A stretch of DNA of 64,000 nucleotides from Dyella lipolytica. Its GTDB lineage: Bacteria > Pseudomonadota > Gammaproteobacteria > Xanthomonadales > Rhodanobacteraceae. Within the stretch, counting starts at the first letter, position 1, and every line of letters starts with the position of its first letter. The stretch spans positions 1,362,328 to 1,426,327 of the forward strand of contig NZ_BSNQ01000003.1 in the NCBI RefSeq assembly GCF_030160075.1, in the 5' to 3' direction. The notes below the pieces were generated by a model, which was not told where the DNA came from, searched no databases, and saw nothing but the letters and a program-made list of their open reading frames with translations. Below are positions 38,477 through 46,287 of this stretch, in pieces. The position numbers and the translations under genes are program-made.

Positions 38477-39460
38477 ATGTCCCCGCTGGCTGATCGCTAC
38501 GGCCGTCGGTTTCCGTATTTGCGACTGTCGGTGATACCCGCGTGCAATTTCCGTTGCACGTATTGCCTGCCGCATGGCTATCACGCCGATGCGAAGGCAG
38601 CGGAACCGCTATCGCTGGCGGAAATCACGCGCTTGCTGCGCGGGTTTACGGAACTGGGCATGCACAAGCTGCGCATTACCGGCGGCGAGCCTAGCGTGCG
38701 CCACGATCTTACCGAGATCTTGCGCACCGCCGCCGCGGTGCCGGGCGTGACCAAACTGGCGATGACCACCAACGGCACCCTGCTCACGCGCCGGCTCGGC
38801 GAGTGGATGGATGCCGGCCTGAACGCCATCAATGTCAGCGTCGACAGCCTCGATCGCGCGCTTTTCGCGCGCATCACCGGCCATGACCGCCTCGAAGACA
38901 TCCTGCACGGTGTCGACATGGCGCTCAATGCCGGCCTGCCTTCGGTCAAGCTCAACGCGGTATTGCTGCGCGACGTCAACGATCGCCAGCTGCCGGCCTG
39001 GTTCGACTATCTGCGCGACCGCCACGTCGGCGTGCGTTTTATCGAGTTGATGCAGACCGGCGATAACCTCGCCTTCTTCCGCGACCACCACGTGAGCGCC
39101 GCCGGACTGGAAACGCAATTGCTGGAATCCGGTTGGCAGGCGTTGCCGCGTGTCGCGGATGCAGGTCCTGCGCGTGAGTATCGGCATCCGGACTATGCCG
39201 GCCGCATCGGCATCATCGCGCCCTACTCCAAAGACTTCTGCGCCGGCTGCAATCGTCTGCGCGTCACCGCCACCGGTGATCTGCGTTTGTGCCTGTTCGG
39301 CGAATTCGGTATTCCGCTGCGCCCGCTGCTGCAGGCGGACGAACAACTCGAGGATCTGGTGCGTGCCGTCGGCGGCCAGATCGGCCGCAAGGAACAGGGC
39401 CACTTCCTGCACGAAGGCCGCACCGGCATCACCCCCCATCTCGCATCCACCGGAGGCTGA
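38477..39460 (+). CDS. moaA: GTP 3',8-cyclase (radical SAM), MoaA
   Basis: First enzyme of molybdenum-cofactor synthesis, converting GTP to 3',8-cyclo-dihydro-GTP; 327 residues. The radical-SAM cluster ligands are Cys23, Cys27 and Cys30 (PACNFRCTYC). The C-terminal substrate cluster ligands are Cys255, Cys258 and Cys272 (FCAGCNRLRVTATGDLRLCLF), matching the family spacing. GGEPSVRHDL follows the SAM site, and the protein ends with the conserved Gly-Gly. Head of a ten-gene plus-strand run extending to 46036. The ribosome site lies within the predicted riboswitch. Confidence 0.95.
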   Translation: MSPLADRYGRRFPYLRLSVIPACNFRCTYCLPHGYHADAKAAEPLSLAEITRLLRGFTELGMHKLRITGGEPSVRHDLTEILRTAAAVPGVTKLAMTTNGTLLTRRLGEWMDAGLNAINVSVDSLDRALFARITGHDRLEDILHGVDMALNAGLPSVKLNAVLLRDVNDRQLPAWFDYLRDRHVGVRFIELMQTGDNLAFFRDHHVSAAGLETQLLESGWQALPRVADAGPAREYRHPDYAGRIGIIAPYSKDFCAGCNRLRVTATGDLRLCLFGEFGIPLRPLLQADEQLEDLVRAVGGQIGRKEQGHFLHEGRTGITPHLASTGG

Positions 39461-39463
39461 CCT

Positions 39464-40456
39464 GTGCACGATCGCGCCCACTTCCATATGGCCGACGTGC
39501 GCCATAAGCGCATCACCGCCCGTCGCGCCGTCGCTGTTGGTGAGTTGAGCGCAGGCGCAGCGGCGTTTGCGCAAATCGTCGAACGTCGTTTACCTAAGGG
39601 CGATGCCATGACCATGGCCGAGATCGCCGGATTGCAAGGAGCCAAGAACGCCTCGCAGTTGATGCCGCTATGCCATCCGCTGCCGCTGGAATACATCAAT
39701 GTGCGCTGTGAGCCGGTGAGCGAGCGCCACGCCATCCGCGTGTACTGCGAAGTAGCGACTTTCGCGCGCACCGGCGTAGAAATGGAGGCGCTCGCCGGTG
39801 CCAGCGCTGCGTTGCTGACCTTGTACGACCTGACCAAACCGGTCGAGCCCGCGCTGTCGTTCGGCGGCGTGCGATTGCTGTTCAAGGAAGGCGGCAAAAA
39901 AGGACTCTGGCTGCACCCGGAAGGCATGAGCGACGCCGAGCGCGAGCATTATCGGCCCCGTGCGATAGCCAGGCTTGAATCCATAACCGCCAAGGTGATC
40001 ACACTCAGCGATCGCGCCAGCCGCGGCGACTACACCGACACTGCCGGACCGCTGCTGGTCGAGCGCCTGCGCGAGCTGGGCGCAGAGGTGGATCACGGGG
40101 AGCTGCGCGCGGACGATCCGGAACCGTTGGCCGCACGCCTGCTGCAATTGGCCGCTGCCGGCACGCAACTTATTGTTTGCACGGGCGGCACCGGTCTGGG
40201 TCCGCGCGACCGCACACCGGAGGCGTTGTCGATGGTCGCCGATCGTCATGTCGATGGCATCGGCGAACTATTTCGCAATGAAAGCGGCCAGCACACACAA
40301 ATGGCATGGTTGAGCCGCGCGGATGCGGTGCTGATCGGCACGACGCTGGTGATCGCCCTGCCCGGTAGCGTCAAGGCGGTAGCCGAGGGCATGGATATCC
40401 TCGCACCGATTCTTGCTCACGCGTTGAGCATGGCCGCAGGCGGAGGGCATGCATGA
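39464..40456 (+). CDS. MoaC-MoaB fusion protein
   Basis: 330 residues beginning at a GTG three bases after the moaA stop. Residues 1-155 are MoaC, cyclic pyranopterin monophosphate synthase, which acts directly after MoaA: MADVRHKRITARRAVAVG, AKNASQLMPLCHPLPLEYINV and TGVEMEALAGASAALLTLYD. Residues 170-330 are MoaB/MogA-like, the molybdopterin adenylylation fold: ITLSDRASRGDYTDTAGPLLVERL, then VCTGGTGLGPRDRTPEAL. MoaCB fusions are known in other bacteria. The fusion binds an early and a late step of the same pathway in one chain. The start of moeA overlaps its end by 4 bp. Confidence 0.93.
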   Translation: MHDRAHFHMADVRHKRITARRAVAVGELSAGAAAFAQIVERRLPKGDAMTMAEIAGLQGAKNASQLMPLCHPLPLEYINVRCEPVSERHAIRVYCEVATFARTGVEMEALAGASAALLTLYDLTKPVEPALSFGGVRLLFKEGGKKGLWLHPEGMSDAEREHYRPRAIARLESITAKVITLSDRASRGDYTDTAGPLLVERLRELGAEVDHGELRADDPEPLAARLLQLAAAGTQLIVCTGGTGLGPRDRTPEALSMVADRHVDGIGELFRNESGQHTQMAWLSRADAVLIGTTLVIALPGSVKAVAEGMDILAPILAHALSMAAGGGHA

Positions 40457-41706
40457 GTCAGGACACGCTCGCTTACGAAGAAGCGTTGCGCATCGTCCTC
40501 GCCGCCAGCGTCCGTCTGCCTGCTGAAGATGGTGCGATCGCCGCATGCCTTGGTCGCGTACTCGCTGCCGACGTCACCACCACGACGGCATTGCCGCCGT
40601 TCGACAACTCCGCGATGGACGGTTTCGCACTTAGCGGCGATGCCAACCCCGTAACTGCTGGCACCGAACTGGATATCAAAGGCGAACAGGCCGCCGGTGA
40701 CGGCGTGGTCCGTGCACACGGCGGCGCGTGGGAAATCATGACCGGTGCGCGCATGCCCGATGGCCTCGATCGAGTGATCCCGGTCGAACAGACCGAACGC
40801 CTTGCTTCCGCCGCACGCATACGACTGCTCGCCGATGTAGCGCACGGCCAGAACGTGCGCACCGCCGGCTCCGACGTACCGCACGGTGAAACCGTGTTGG
40901 CGGCTGGCACCGTATTGGCGCCACAACACCTGATGCTGCTGGCCGCGCTCGGGGTTGCCAAGGTTTTCGTCACCCATCGTCCGCGCGTCGCTGTGCTGTG
41001 TACCGGTCGTGAGCTCGTCGACGATCCTGCACAGGCTTTAGCGCCCGGTCAGATCCGCAATTCCAATGGGCCGTTCCTCGCTGCGCGCCTGCCGCTGGCC
41101 GGCGCGGAAGTCGTGCATATAGAAACCGTCGGCGATGATGTGTCGGCATTCGAGTCTGCATTGCGACGTGCATTGGATGCCGGTGCGCAAGTGATCGTAT
41201 CCAGCGGCGCAGTATCGATGGGTCGCTACGACTTCGTACCGCAAGCGCTGGAACATATCGGCGCTAAAACCTTATTCCATAAGGTAGCGATTCGCCCGGG
41301 CAAGCCCTTGCTCTTCGCGCGACTGCCCGGTGATGCGCTGCTGTTCGGCCTACCCGGCAACCCTATCGCGGTGGCGGTCGGTCTGCGCTTTTTCATCGAA
41401 CCTGCATTGCGGGTGATGCTGGGACTGCCGAAAGAAACCCCGCGCCGCGCGCCGCTTGCAGCCACATACAAGAAGAACGTACGCCTACGCTTTCACCTGA
41501 AATCCCGCTTGCACATCGATTCACAAGGCCGTCTGGCCGCCGAAGTGCTCGATGGACAGGAGTCCTATCGCATCCGGCCGTTGTCCGATGCGAACGCGTG
41601 GGTCGTCGTGCCGGCCGATGTCGATGCTCTGCCTAGTGGGGCTTTGGTCGATGTCTATGGCCCCGGTCACCTCGAATTCCCGTTGCCCCATGAGAGCCTT
41701 GCATGA
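40453..41706 (+). CDS. moeA: Molybdopterin molybdenumtransferase MoeA
   Basis: Inserts molybdate (or tungstate) into adenylylated molybdopterin; cytoplasmic, 417 residues. Domains follow the MoeA plan: N-terminal LPPFDNSAMDGFAL, linker domain with AWEIMTGARMPDGLDRVIPVEQ, MogA-like domain with VAVLCTGRELVDDPAQ and SSGAVSMGRYDFV, GLPGNPIAVAVGLRFFIEP, and a C-terminal beta domain. The motif aspartates of MDGFAL and SMGRYD are present. It is translationally coupled to the fusion gene upstream and to moaD downstream through 4-bp overlaps. Confidence 0.95.
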   Translation: MSQDTLAYEEALRIVLAASVRLPAEDGAIAACLGRVLAADVTTTTALPPFDNSAMDGFALSGDANPVTAGTELDIKGEQAAGDGVVRAHGGAWEIMTGARMPDGLDRVIPVEQTERLASAARIRLLADVAHGQNVRTAGSDVPHGETVLAAGTVLAPQHLMLLAALGVAKVFVTHRPRVAVLCTGRELVDDPAQALAPGQIRNSNGPFLAARLPLAGAEVVHIETVGDDVSAFESALRRALDAGAQVIVSSGAVSMGRYDFVPQALEHIGAKTLFHKVAIRPGKPLLFARLPGDALLFGLPGNPIAVAVGLRFFIEPALRVMLGLPKETPRRAPLAATYKKNVRLRFHLKSRLHIDSQGRLAAEVLDGQESYRIRPLSDANAWVVVPADVDALPSGALVDVYGPGHLEFPLPHESLA

Positions 41707-41963
41707 AAGTTCGGATCACCTTGTTCGGTGCGTTGCGCGATGCCGATGCGCGCGGTTTCGTCGAACTGGACGTGCCGGATCACAGCACCATCGCGACTGT
41801 GCGTGAAGCATTGCAACATCACCTACGGGAGCACGCGCCCACGATAAGCGTCGGCCTGGTGCAGCGCTCGGCGTTCGCCAGCGACGACGAAATTCTGCAC
41901 AACCATCGTGTCGTACCGGACAACGGTGAGCTGGCCGTGTTGCCGCCGGTGAGTGGAGGCTGA
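41703..41963 (+). CDS. moaD: Molybdopterin synthase sulfur carrier MoaD
   Basis: Ubiquitin-like small subunit of 86 residues that donates sulfur, as a C-terminal thiocarboxylate, to make molybdopterin. It ends VLPPVSGG, giving the essential terminal Gly-Gly. The body KVRITLFGALRDADARGFVELDVP is a standard MoaD opening. It is followed immediately by moaE. The adenylyltransferase MoeB needed to activate it is not in this window. Confidence 0.92.
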   Translation: MKVRITLFGALRDADARGFVELDVPDHSTIATVREALQHHLREHAPTISVGLVQRSAFASDDEILHNHRVVPDNGELAVLPPVSGG

Positions 41964-41965
41964 GC

Positions 41966-42475
41966 GTGACCGACATCCATACCGCCATCGTCGATATTCG
42001 CAGTGCACCGCTGGATCCCGCTGCTGCACTCGACTTTGTCTCCGATCCACGCTTCGGCGGTATCGCCACGTTTATAGGGCGGGTACGCGAGCACAATCTC
42101 GGGCGCGTGGTGACCGGCGTCAGCTATGACCTGTTCGAACCGCTGGCGCTGCGCATATTTCACGAGATCGGCGCGCGTGCGCAGTCCGAGATCGGCGGCC
42201 CGGTGAAGCTGTACATCGCGCATGCCAAAGGCGACTTGCGCATCGGCGATCTGGCGGTGGTCATTGCCGCGGCCACACCGCATCGCGACGAAGCCTTTCG
42301 CGCCTGCCGGCTCGCTATCGAAGCGGTAAAGCATGAGGCACCGATCTGGAAGCAGGAGCATTACACCGACGGCCACAGCGCATGGAGCGAAGGCTGTTCC
42401 TTATGCGAAGAACACAAGGAAGCCGAACTGCTGGCGATGAAACACAGTGGAGACGCGCATGGACACAGCCACTGA
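41966..42475 (+). CDS. moaE: Molybdopterin synthase catalytic subunit MoaE
   Basis: Large subunit converting cyclic pyranopterin monophosphate to molybdopterin with MoaD; 169 residues from a GTG two bases after the moaD stop. GIATFIGRVREHNLGRVVTGVSYDLFEPLA and VYIAHAKGDLRIGDLAVVIA-type text (KLYIAHAKGDLRIGD) are family marks, and APIWKQEHYTDG carries the conserved active-site lysine region. The C-terminus adds CSLCEEHKEAE and a His-rich end (HSGDAHGHSH) beyond the core, which may bind metal; that is speculative. Confidence 0.93.
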   Translation: MTDIHTAIVDIRSAPLDPAAALDFVSDPRFGGIATFIGRVREHNLGRVVTGVSYDLFEPLALRIFHEIGARAQSEIGGPVKLYIAHAKGDLRIGDLAVVIAAATPHRDEAFRACRLAIEAVKHEAPIWKQEHYTDGHSAWSEGCSLCEEHKEAELLAMKHSGDAHGHSH

Positions 42476-43028
42476 ACCGGCGCCCTGTGTCGGCGTTGTA
42501 CTTGCCGGCGGGCGCTCCTCGCGCATGGGCCACGACAAGGCCATGCTGCCGTGGCATGGGCGGCCGTTGATCGAACATCAGATCGCCCAACTGCAGGCTG
42601 CAGGCGTGGATGCGGTAAAAGTCAGCGGTGACCGTCCCCAATACCAGGGCATCGCCGATCCGTCGGCACATGCCGGCCCTCTCGGCGGCCTCGCCGGCAT
42701 CGCCGCCGCCTGTGAAGACAGTGAACTGCTCATCGTCCCCGTGGACATGCCGCGCCTGCAGCCTTCGCTGTTGCAACGGCTGCGAACGGAAATGAGCCAA
42801 GCTGCCTGCGTGCATTTCGATAGCCATGTACTACCGATGCGACTTCGACTGGACGCGACTTGCCGCAAGGCCCTGGCAGAACTGATGGCTACCGGCGACG
42901 ATCGCGCACGCTCGCTGCGCGCATTGCAGAACCGCGTCGGCGTAAGCGAAATCCCTCTGGACGCCGACGAGGCCGCGCAGTTGATCGACTGCAATACTGA
43001 AGAAGCCTGGCACGAGGTATGCGAATGA
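42459..43028 (+). CDS. mobA: Molybdenum cofactor guanylyltransferase MobA
   Basis: Attaches GMP to Mo-molybdopterin to give the guanine dinucleotide form used by formate dehydrogenases; 189 residues. The nucleotide-binding motif is GVVLAGGRSSRMGHDKAML, followed by GPLGGLAGIAAA and VPVDMPRLQPSLL with the metal-binding Asp. The ATG at 42459 has GGAG six bases upstream and is preferred over a GTG at 42447. It overlaps moaE by 17 bp. Making the dinucleotide form directly serves the formate dehydrogenase encoded from the opposite end. Confidence 0.92.
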   Translation: MDTATEPAPCVGVVLAGGRSSRMGHDKAMLPWHGRPLIEHQIAQLQAAGVDAVKVSGDRPQYQGIADPSAHAGPLGGLAGIAAACEDSELLIVPVDMPRLQPSLLQRLRTEMSQAACVHFDSHVLPMRLRLDATCRKALAELMATGDDRARSLRALQNRVGVSEIPLDADEAAQLIDCNTEEAWHEVCE

Positions 43029-43381
43029 GGGTGCAACTGGAAGGCCAGACGCTGCGACTGCGCATCGACGAAGCCGAGCTGGCGCAATTGCTGGCCGGCA
43101 CCGCCGTCGAGAACCACACCCGTTTACCCGACGGCCGCATCGAGATTCAGCGACTTTGCCTCGCTGCGCGTCTGAGTTGGCAGCGCAACGACGCCGTGTG
43201 GCACATCGATATACCCGAGTCGGAAGTGCGCGCACTCAGTGCACGCCTACCCACACGTGAAGGGCTGCGCTTCGATCTGCCGACGCCCCATGGCGAGATG
43301 CTACAGGTGTTGTTCGACGTCGATGTACGCGACAGCGCTCGTCAACGTTTGCACAAACCCTCCAAAGGAGATGCAGCATGA
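43025..43381 (+). CDS. Small DUF7009-like protein of unknown function in the Moco operon
   Basis: 118 residues, predicted soluble, mostly beta: MRVQLEGQTLRLRIDEAELAQL, then ENHTRLPDGRIEIQRL, LSWQRNDAVWHIDIPESEVRAL and LQVLFDVDVRD. The opening resembles what I recall of the DUF7009 family; no function is known to me. The ATG at 43025 overlaps the mobA stop and has GAGG seven bases upstream, so it is preferred over ATG 43019. The next gene overlaps it by 4 bp, so it is embedded in tight coupling between cofactor synthesis and metal uptake. No catalytic or cofactor motif is evident. Confidence 0.75.
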   Translation: MRVQLEGQTLRLRIDEAELAQLLAGTAVENHTRLPDGRIEIQRLCLAARLSWQRNDAVWHIDIPESEVRALSARLPTREGLRFDLPTPHGEMLQVLFDVDVRDSARQRLHKPSKGDAA

Positions 43382-44295
43382 AGGTCATGCAACGTTGTGC
43401 AGCTTTCATCGCGTTTGCGCTGACCGCTCTTTGCGCAACATCCGCGTCGACCGCCGAAACCGGCTCCGTGTTACGCGTGACCTATGCCGGTTCGATGGGC
43501 GTGGTCATGGACGGCGCGATCGGCCCGACCTTCGCCCGCGCGCACGGCATCACCTATCAGGGCATCGGCCAGGGATCGTATGCCTTGGCGCACCTGCTGG
43601 CCGCGCATCAACTGCAAGCGGACGTATTCGTCACCATCACGCCGGGACCGATGCAAGTCTTGAAGCAGGCTGGATTGGTGAATCGGGCCGTACCCATCGC
43701 CGGCACGCAGATGGTCGTTGCCTACAGCCCGCATAGCCGCTTCGCTGCCGATCTCGCCGCCGCCGCACGTGGTGAAAAACCGTGGTATGACGTGCTGAGC
43801 GAACCCGGACTGCGTCTGGGTCGTACCGATCCGGCCATCGATCCGCAAGGCGCCAACGTACTGCTTACCTTGCAGCTTGCCGCGGATTACTACCATCGGC
43901 CTGGAATGATGCAGACCATCTCGGGTGCGCCGCAGAACTCGGCACAAATCTTCACCGAACCGTCCTTGATGTCGCGACTGGAAGCAGGCCAGATCGACGC
44001 AGCCATCAGCTATCTGAGCGCAGCGCAATCGCATCATTTGCCCACGATCACCCTGCCCGATGCGATCAACCTCGGCGATCCGGCGATGCAGGCGCCATGG
44101 TACGACCGCGCCTCGATCACGCTCGACAACGGCAAGACGTTGCGCGTGCAACCGCTGGTGTTTTACGCAGCAGTCTTGAGCAACGCCCAACAACCGGCAT
44201 TGGCGCGCGACTTCGTGACCTTCCTGCAAAGTCCCGAGGGACAAGCGCTGTTGCGCGAGCATGGCTATAGTCCCGCGCGCGGAACCGATCTGTGA
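43378..44295 (+). CDS. Tungstate/molybdate ABC transporter substrate-binding protein (WtpA-like)
   Basis: Periplasmic oxyanion-binding protein of 305 residues with a signal peptide (FIAFALTALCATSASTA). GSMGVVMDGAIGPTFARAHG and YQGIGQGSYALAHLLAAHQLQADVF are typical of the molybdate/tungstate clade. The late segment LPTITLPDAINLGDP matches the WtpA pattern better than ordinary ModA, and GRTDPAIDPQGAN is also WtpA-like. Binding specificity between molybdate and tungstate cannot be read from the sequence. It begins an importer operon segment coupled to the unknown protein upstream and the permease downstream by 4-bp overlaps. Confidence 0.8.
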   Translation: MKVMQRCAAFIAFALTALCATSASTAETGSVLRVTYAGSMGVVMDGAIGPTFARAHGITYQGIGQGSYALAHLLAAHQLQADVFVTITPGPMQVLKQAGLVNRAVPIAGTQMVVAYSPHSRFAADLAAAARGEKPWYDVLSEPGLRLGRTDPAIDPQGANVLLTLQLAADYYHRPGMMQTISGAPQNSAQIFTEPSLMSRLEAGQIDAAISYLSAAQSHHLPTITLPDAINLGDPAMQAPWYDRASITLDNGKTLRVQPLVFYAAVLSNAQQPALARDFVTFLQSPEGQALLREHGYSPARGTDL

Positions 44296-45053
44296 GTCAC
44301 GCCCGGTTACCCGCCGCAGTCAGTACCTTAACCTTGCTATTGCTGGCGGCGCCGTTTGCAGGCCTTGCGCTCGTCACGCGCTGGAACGAGTTCGGCTTTG
44401 CCGACGGCGACGGCAACGCGGTTGCAGTGTCGCTCGTCTATAGCTTGCTTGCACTGGTACTGATCATCGCCCTGGGTACGCCGCTCGCGTGGTGGCTTGC
44501 GCGCCGTCAGCTGCGTGGCCTTTGGTTGATCGATACGTTGCTGCTGCTCGCGCTGCTTACGCCGCCACTGGCGATGGGTCTGTTGCTGGCATCGGTGTAC
44601 GGTCCCTACGGTCCTGCAGGCCATCTGCTGGAGCGTGCAGGATTGATACTCACCAATTCGGCGCCCGCGTTCGTGATGGCGCAGTTCTACAGTGCATTGC
44701 CGTATTACGTGATCGCTGCGCGCGCTGCATTTGAAGGTGTGCCGCGCGAACTGGAGCAGATCGCTCTCACCTTGGGCCATTCGCCCTGGCGCAGCTTTTT
44801 GCACGTCAGCCTGCCGCTGGCACGCCTCGGTTTGGCGGCGGCGGTTGCATTGGCCTGGGTGCGCGCGCTCGGAGAATTCGGCGCAGTGCTGATCGTCGCC
44901 TACTACCCGCAAGGTATTCCAGTGAAGCTGTGGGTGAATCTGCAGAACATCGGTTTGAACGCGGTGTATCCCTTGCTATGGGTGTTCTTTCTGGTGGCAA
45001 TGCCTTTGCCACTGATACTCGGCCTTGCCGCGCGTCGTCGGCGACTGATCTGA
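44292..45053 (+). CDS. Tungstate/molybdate ABC transporter permease (WtpB/ModB-like)
   Basis: Inner-membrane channel subunit of 253 residues starting at a GTG overlapping the previous stop. About six helices are visible, including LTLLLLAAPFAGLAL, VSLVYSLLALVLIIALGTPLAWWLA and the last AVYPLLWVFFLVAMPLPLILGLA. The EAA-type cytoplasmic loop that docks the ATPase is FEGVPRELEQIALTLGHSPWRSFLHVSLPLARLG, followed by ALAWVRALGEFGAVLIVAYYPQ, a standard ModB/WtpB segment. Its stop and the ATPase start overlap as TGATG. Confidence 0.88.
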   Translation: MSHARLPAAVSTLTLLLLAAPFAGLALVTRWNEFGFADGDGNAVAVSLVYSLLALVLIIALGTPLAWWLARRQLRGLWLIDTLLLLALLTPPLAMGLLLASVYGPYGPAGHLLERAGLILTNSAPAFVMAQFYSALPYYVIAARAAFEGVPRELEQIALTLGHSPWRSFLHVSLPLARLGLAAAVALAWVRALGEFGAVLIVAYYPQGIPVKLWVNLQNIGLNAVYPLLWVFFLVAMPLPLILGLAARRRRLI

Positions 45054-46036
45054 TGCGCATCGATTACACCATCGAGCACCCTATCGCGTTGCGCGCGGCT
45101 TTCGACGTCGAAGGGTTTACGGTGCTGCTGGGCGCGAGCGGTGAAGGTAAATCGCTGTTGCTGCGTGCGATCGCCGGTTTGGTTTCCGCGCAAGGCGAGC
45201 CCTTCGGCGGCATGGCCGCGCAGCATCGCGCGGTGGGTTATCTGCCGCAAGGTTATGCACTGTTTCCGCACCTCAATGCTTGGCGGAACGTCGCCTTTGC
45301 GCTGCGTGGGCCGCAACGCCGTGAACACGCGATGCAACTGCTCGAGCGCGTGCATATGGCTGAACTCGCCGAACGCTATCCCGCCACGCTGTCGGGAGGA
45401 CAACAGCAACGCGTCGCGTTGGCTCGTGCGTTGGCTCGCCGGCCGCAGTTATTGCTGCTGGACGAACCGACATCGGCGCTCGATCCGGTGACACGCGAAG
45501 ACGTCGTCGCCGAACTGATCGCCGAAGTACACGACTTCGGTATTCCCACGCTTGCCGTCGGTCACGATCCACATCTGGCAGCAGTTGCCGATCGACTGGT
45601 GTTGATGCACGACCGCCGCATCATCCAGATCGGTACACCGGAGGCTGTCTACGGGAATCCGGCCAGTGGTGCGGCAGCGCGATTGCTTGGATACCGCAAC
45701 GTGCATCGCGGATATGTCGAAGGCACGACAAACGCACCACGACTGGCATGGCCGGACGGCGGTGTTTCGTTTCCGATCAATGGTCAGGCCGCGATAGGTG
45801 CACACGTCGACTGGATGATCGACCCGGCGGCAATTCGCCTGGCCGATGTGCGTGATGCGTTGCCGAATGCCATCCCGGCTTCGATCGAAGTTCGCCACGT
45901 CGATGGCCGTATCACGCAGCTGGGGCTTCGTTGCGGCCAGAGTCGACTGTGGGTAGCGATGTCCGATGGCATGCAGGTACCGGAATCGCCCGCCGTATAC
46001 TGGCCGCCTACCGCGATTCGTTGTTGGACGCGATAG
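45053..46036 (+). CDS. Tungstate/molybdate ABC transporter ATPase (WtpC/ModC-like)
   Basis: ATPase of 327 residues. Walker A is VLLGASGEGKSLLLRAIAGL near residue 23, the Q-loop is GYLPQGYALFPHL, the signature is TLSGGQQQRVALARALARR and Walker B LLLLDEPTSALDP. The H-loop reads AVGHDP where most relatives have VTHD; the His is kept. After about residue 230 comes a beta-rich TOBE-like domain that in ModC relatives binds oxyanion or regulates the transporter. It ends the plus-strand operon, 8 bp from the stop of fdsD on the other strand, with no room for a terminator between. Confidence 0.88.
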   Translation: MRIDYTIEHPIALRAAFDVEGFTVLLGASGEGKSLLLRAIAGLVSAQGEPFGGMAAQHRAVGYLPQGYALFPHLNAWRNVAFALRGPQRREHAMQLLERVHMAELAERYPATLSGGQQQRVALARALARRPQLLLLDEPTSALDPVTREDVVAELIAEVHDFGIPTLAVGHDPHLAAVADRLVLMHDRRIIQIGTPEAVYGNPASGAAARLLGYRNVHRGYVEGTTNAPRLAWPDGGVSFPINGQAAIGAHVDWMIDPAAIRLADVRDALPNAIPASIEVRHVDGRITQLGLRCGQSRLWVAMSDGMQVPESPAVYWPPTAIRCWTR

Positions 46037-46044
46037 GATCCAAC

Positions 46045-46287
46045 CTATCCCTTGGCGGCAAGTGCTTTACTGTCCAGCTCCGCCAATCTCTCTACTCCCT
46101 TCTTCGCCAGCGGATCCAAGCCTTCGCCGCCGGCGGCGAGGTGCGCCACGATCCGCTTGCGCATACCTGGCTCCCAGAATTTCTTGAGGTGATCGGCGAC
46201 ACCCGCTGCACCCGCAGCCTCATCGGGTTCCGCGGCAAAGTAGCGGCTGATGTCATTGGCCATCGTGACCAGACGTTCGATATTCAT
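46045..46287 (-). CDS. fdsD: Formate dehydrogenase delta subunit FdsD
   Basis: 80-residue soluble protein beginning MNIERLVTMANDISRYF, with DHLKKFWEPGMRKRIVAHL and GGEGLDPLAKKGVERL, the standard pattern of FdsD. In Cupriavidus and Rhodobacter this subunit helps assemble or stabilise the NAD-dependent formate dehydrogenase. It is the last gene of the minus-strand fds operon and overlaps fdsC by 4 bp. Confidence 0.9.
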   Translation of the reverse strand: MNIERLVTMANDISRYFAAEPDEAAGAAGVADHLKKFWEPGMRKRIVAHLAAGGEGLDPLAKKGVERLAELDSKALAAKG

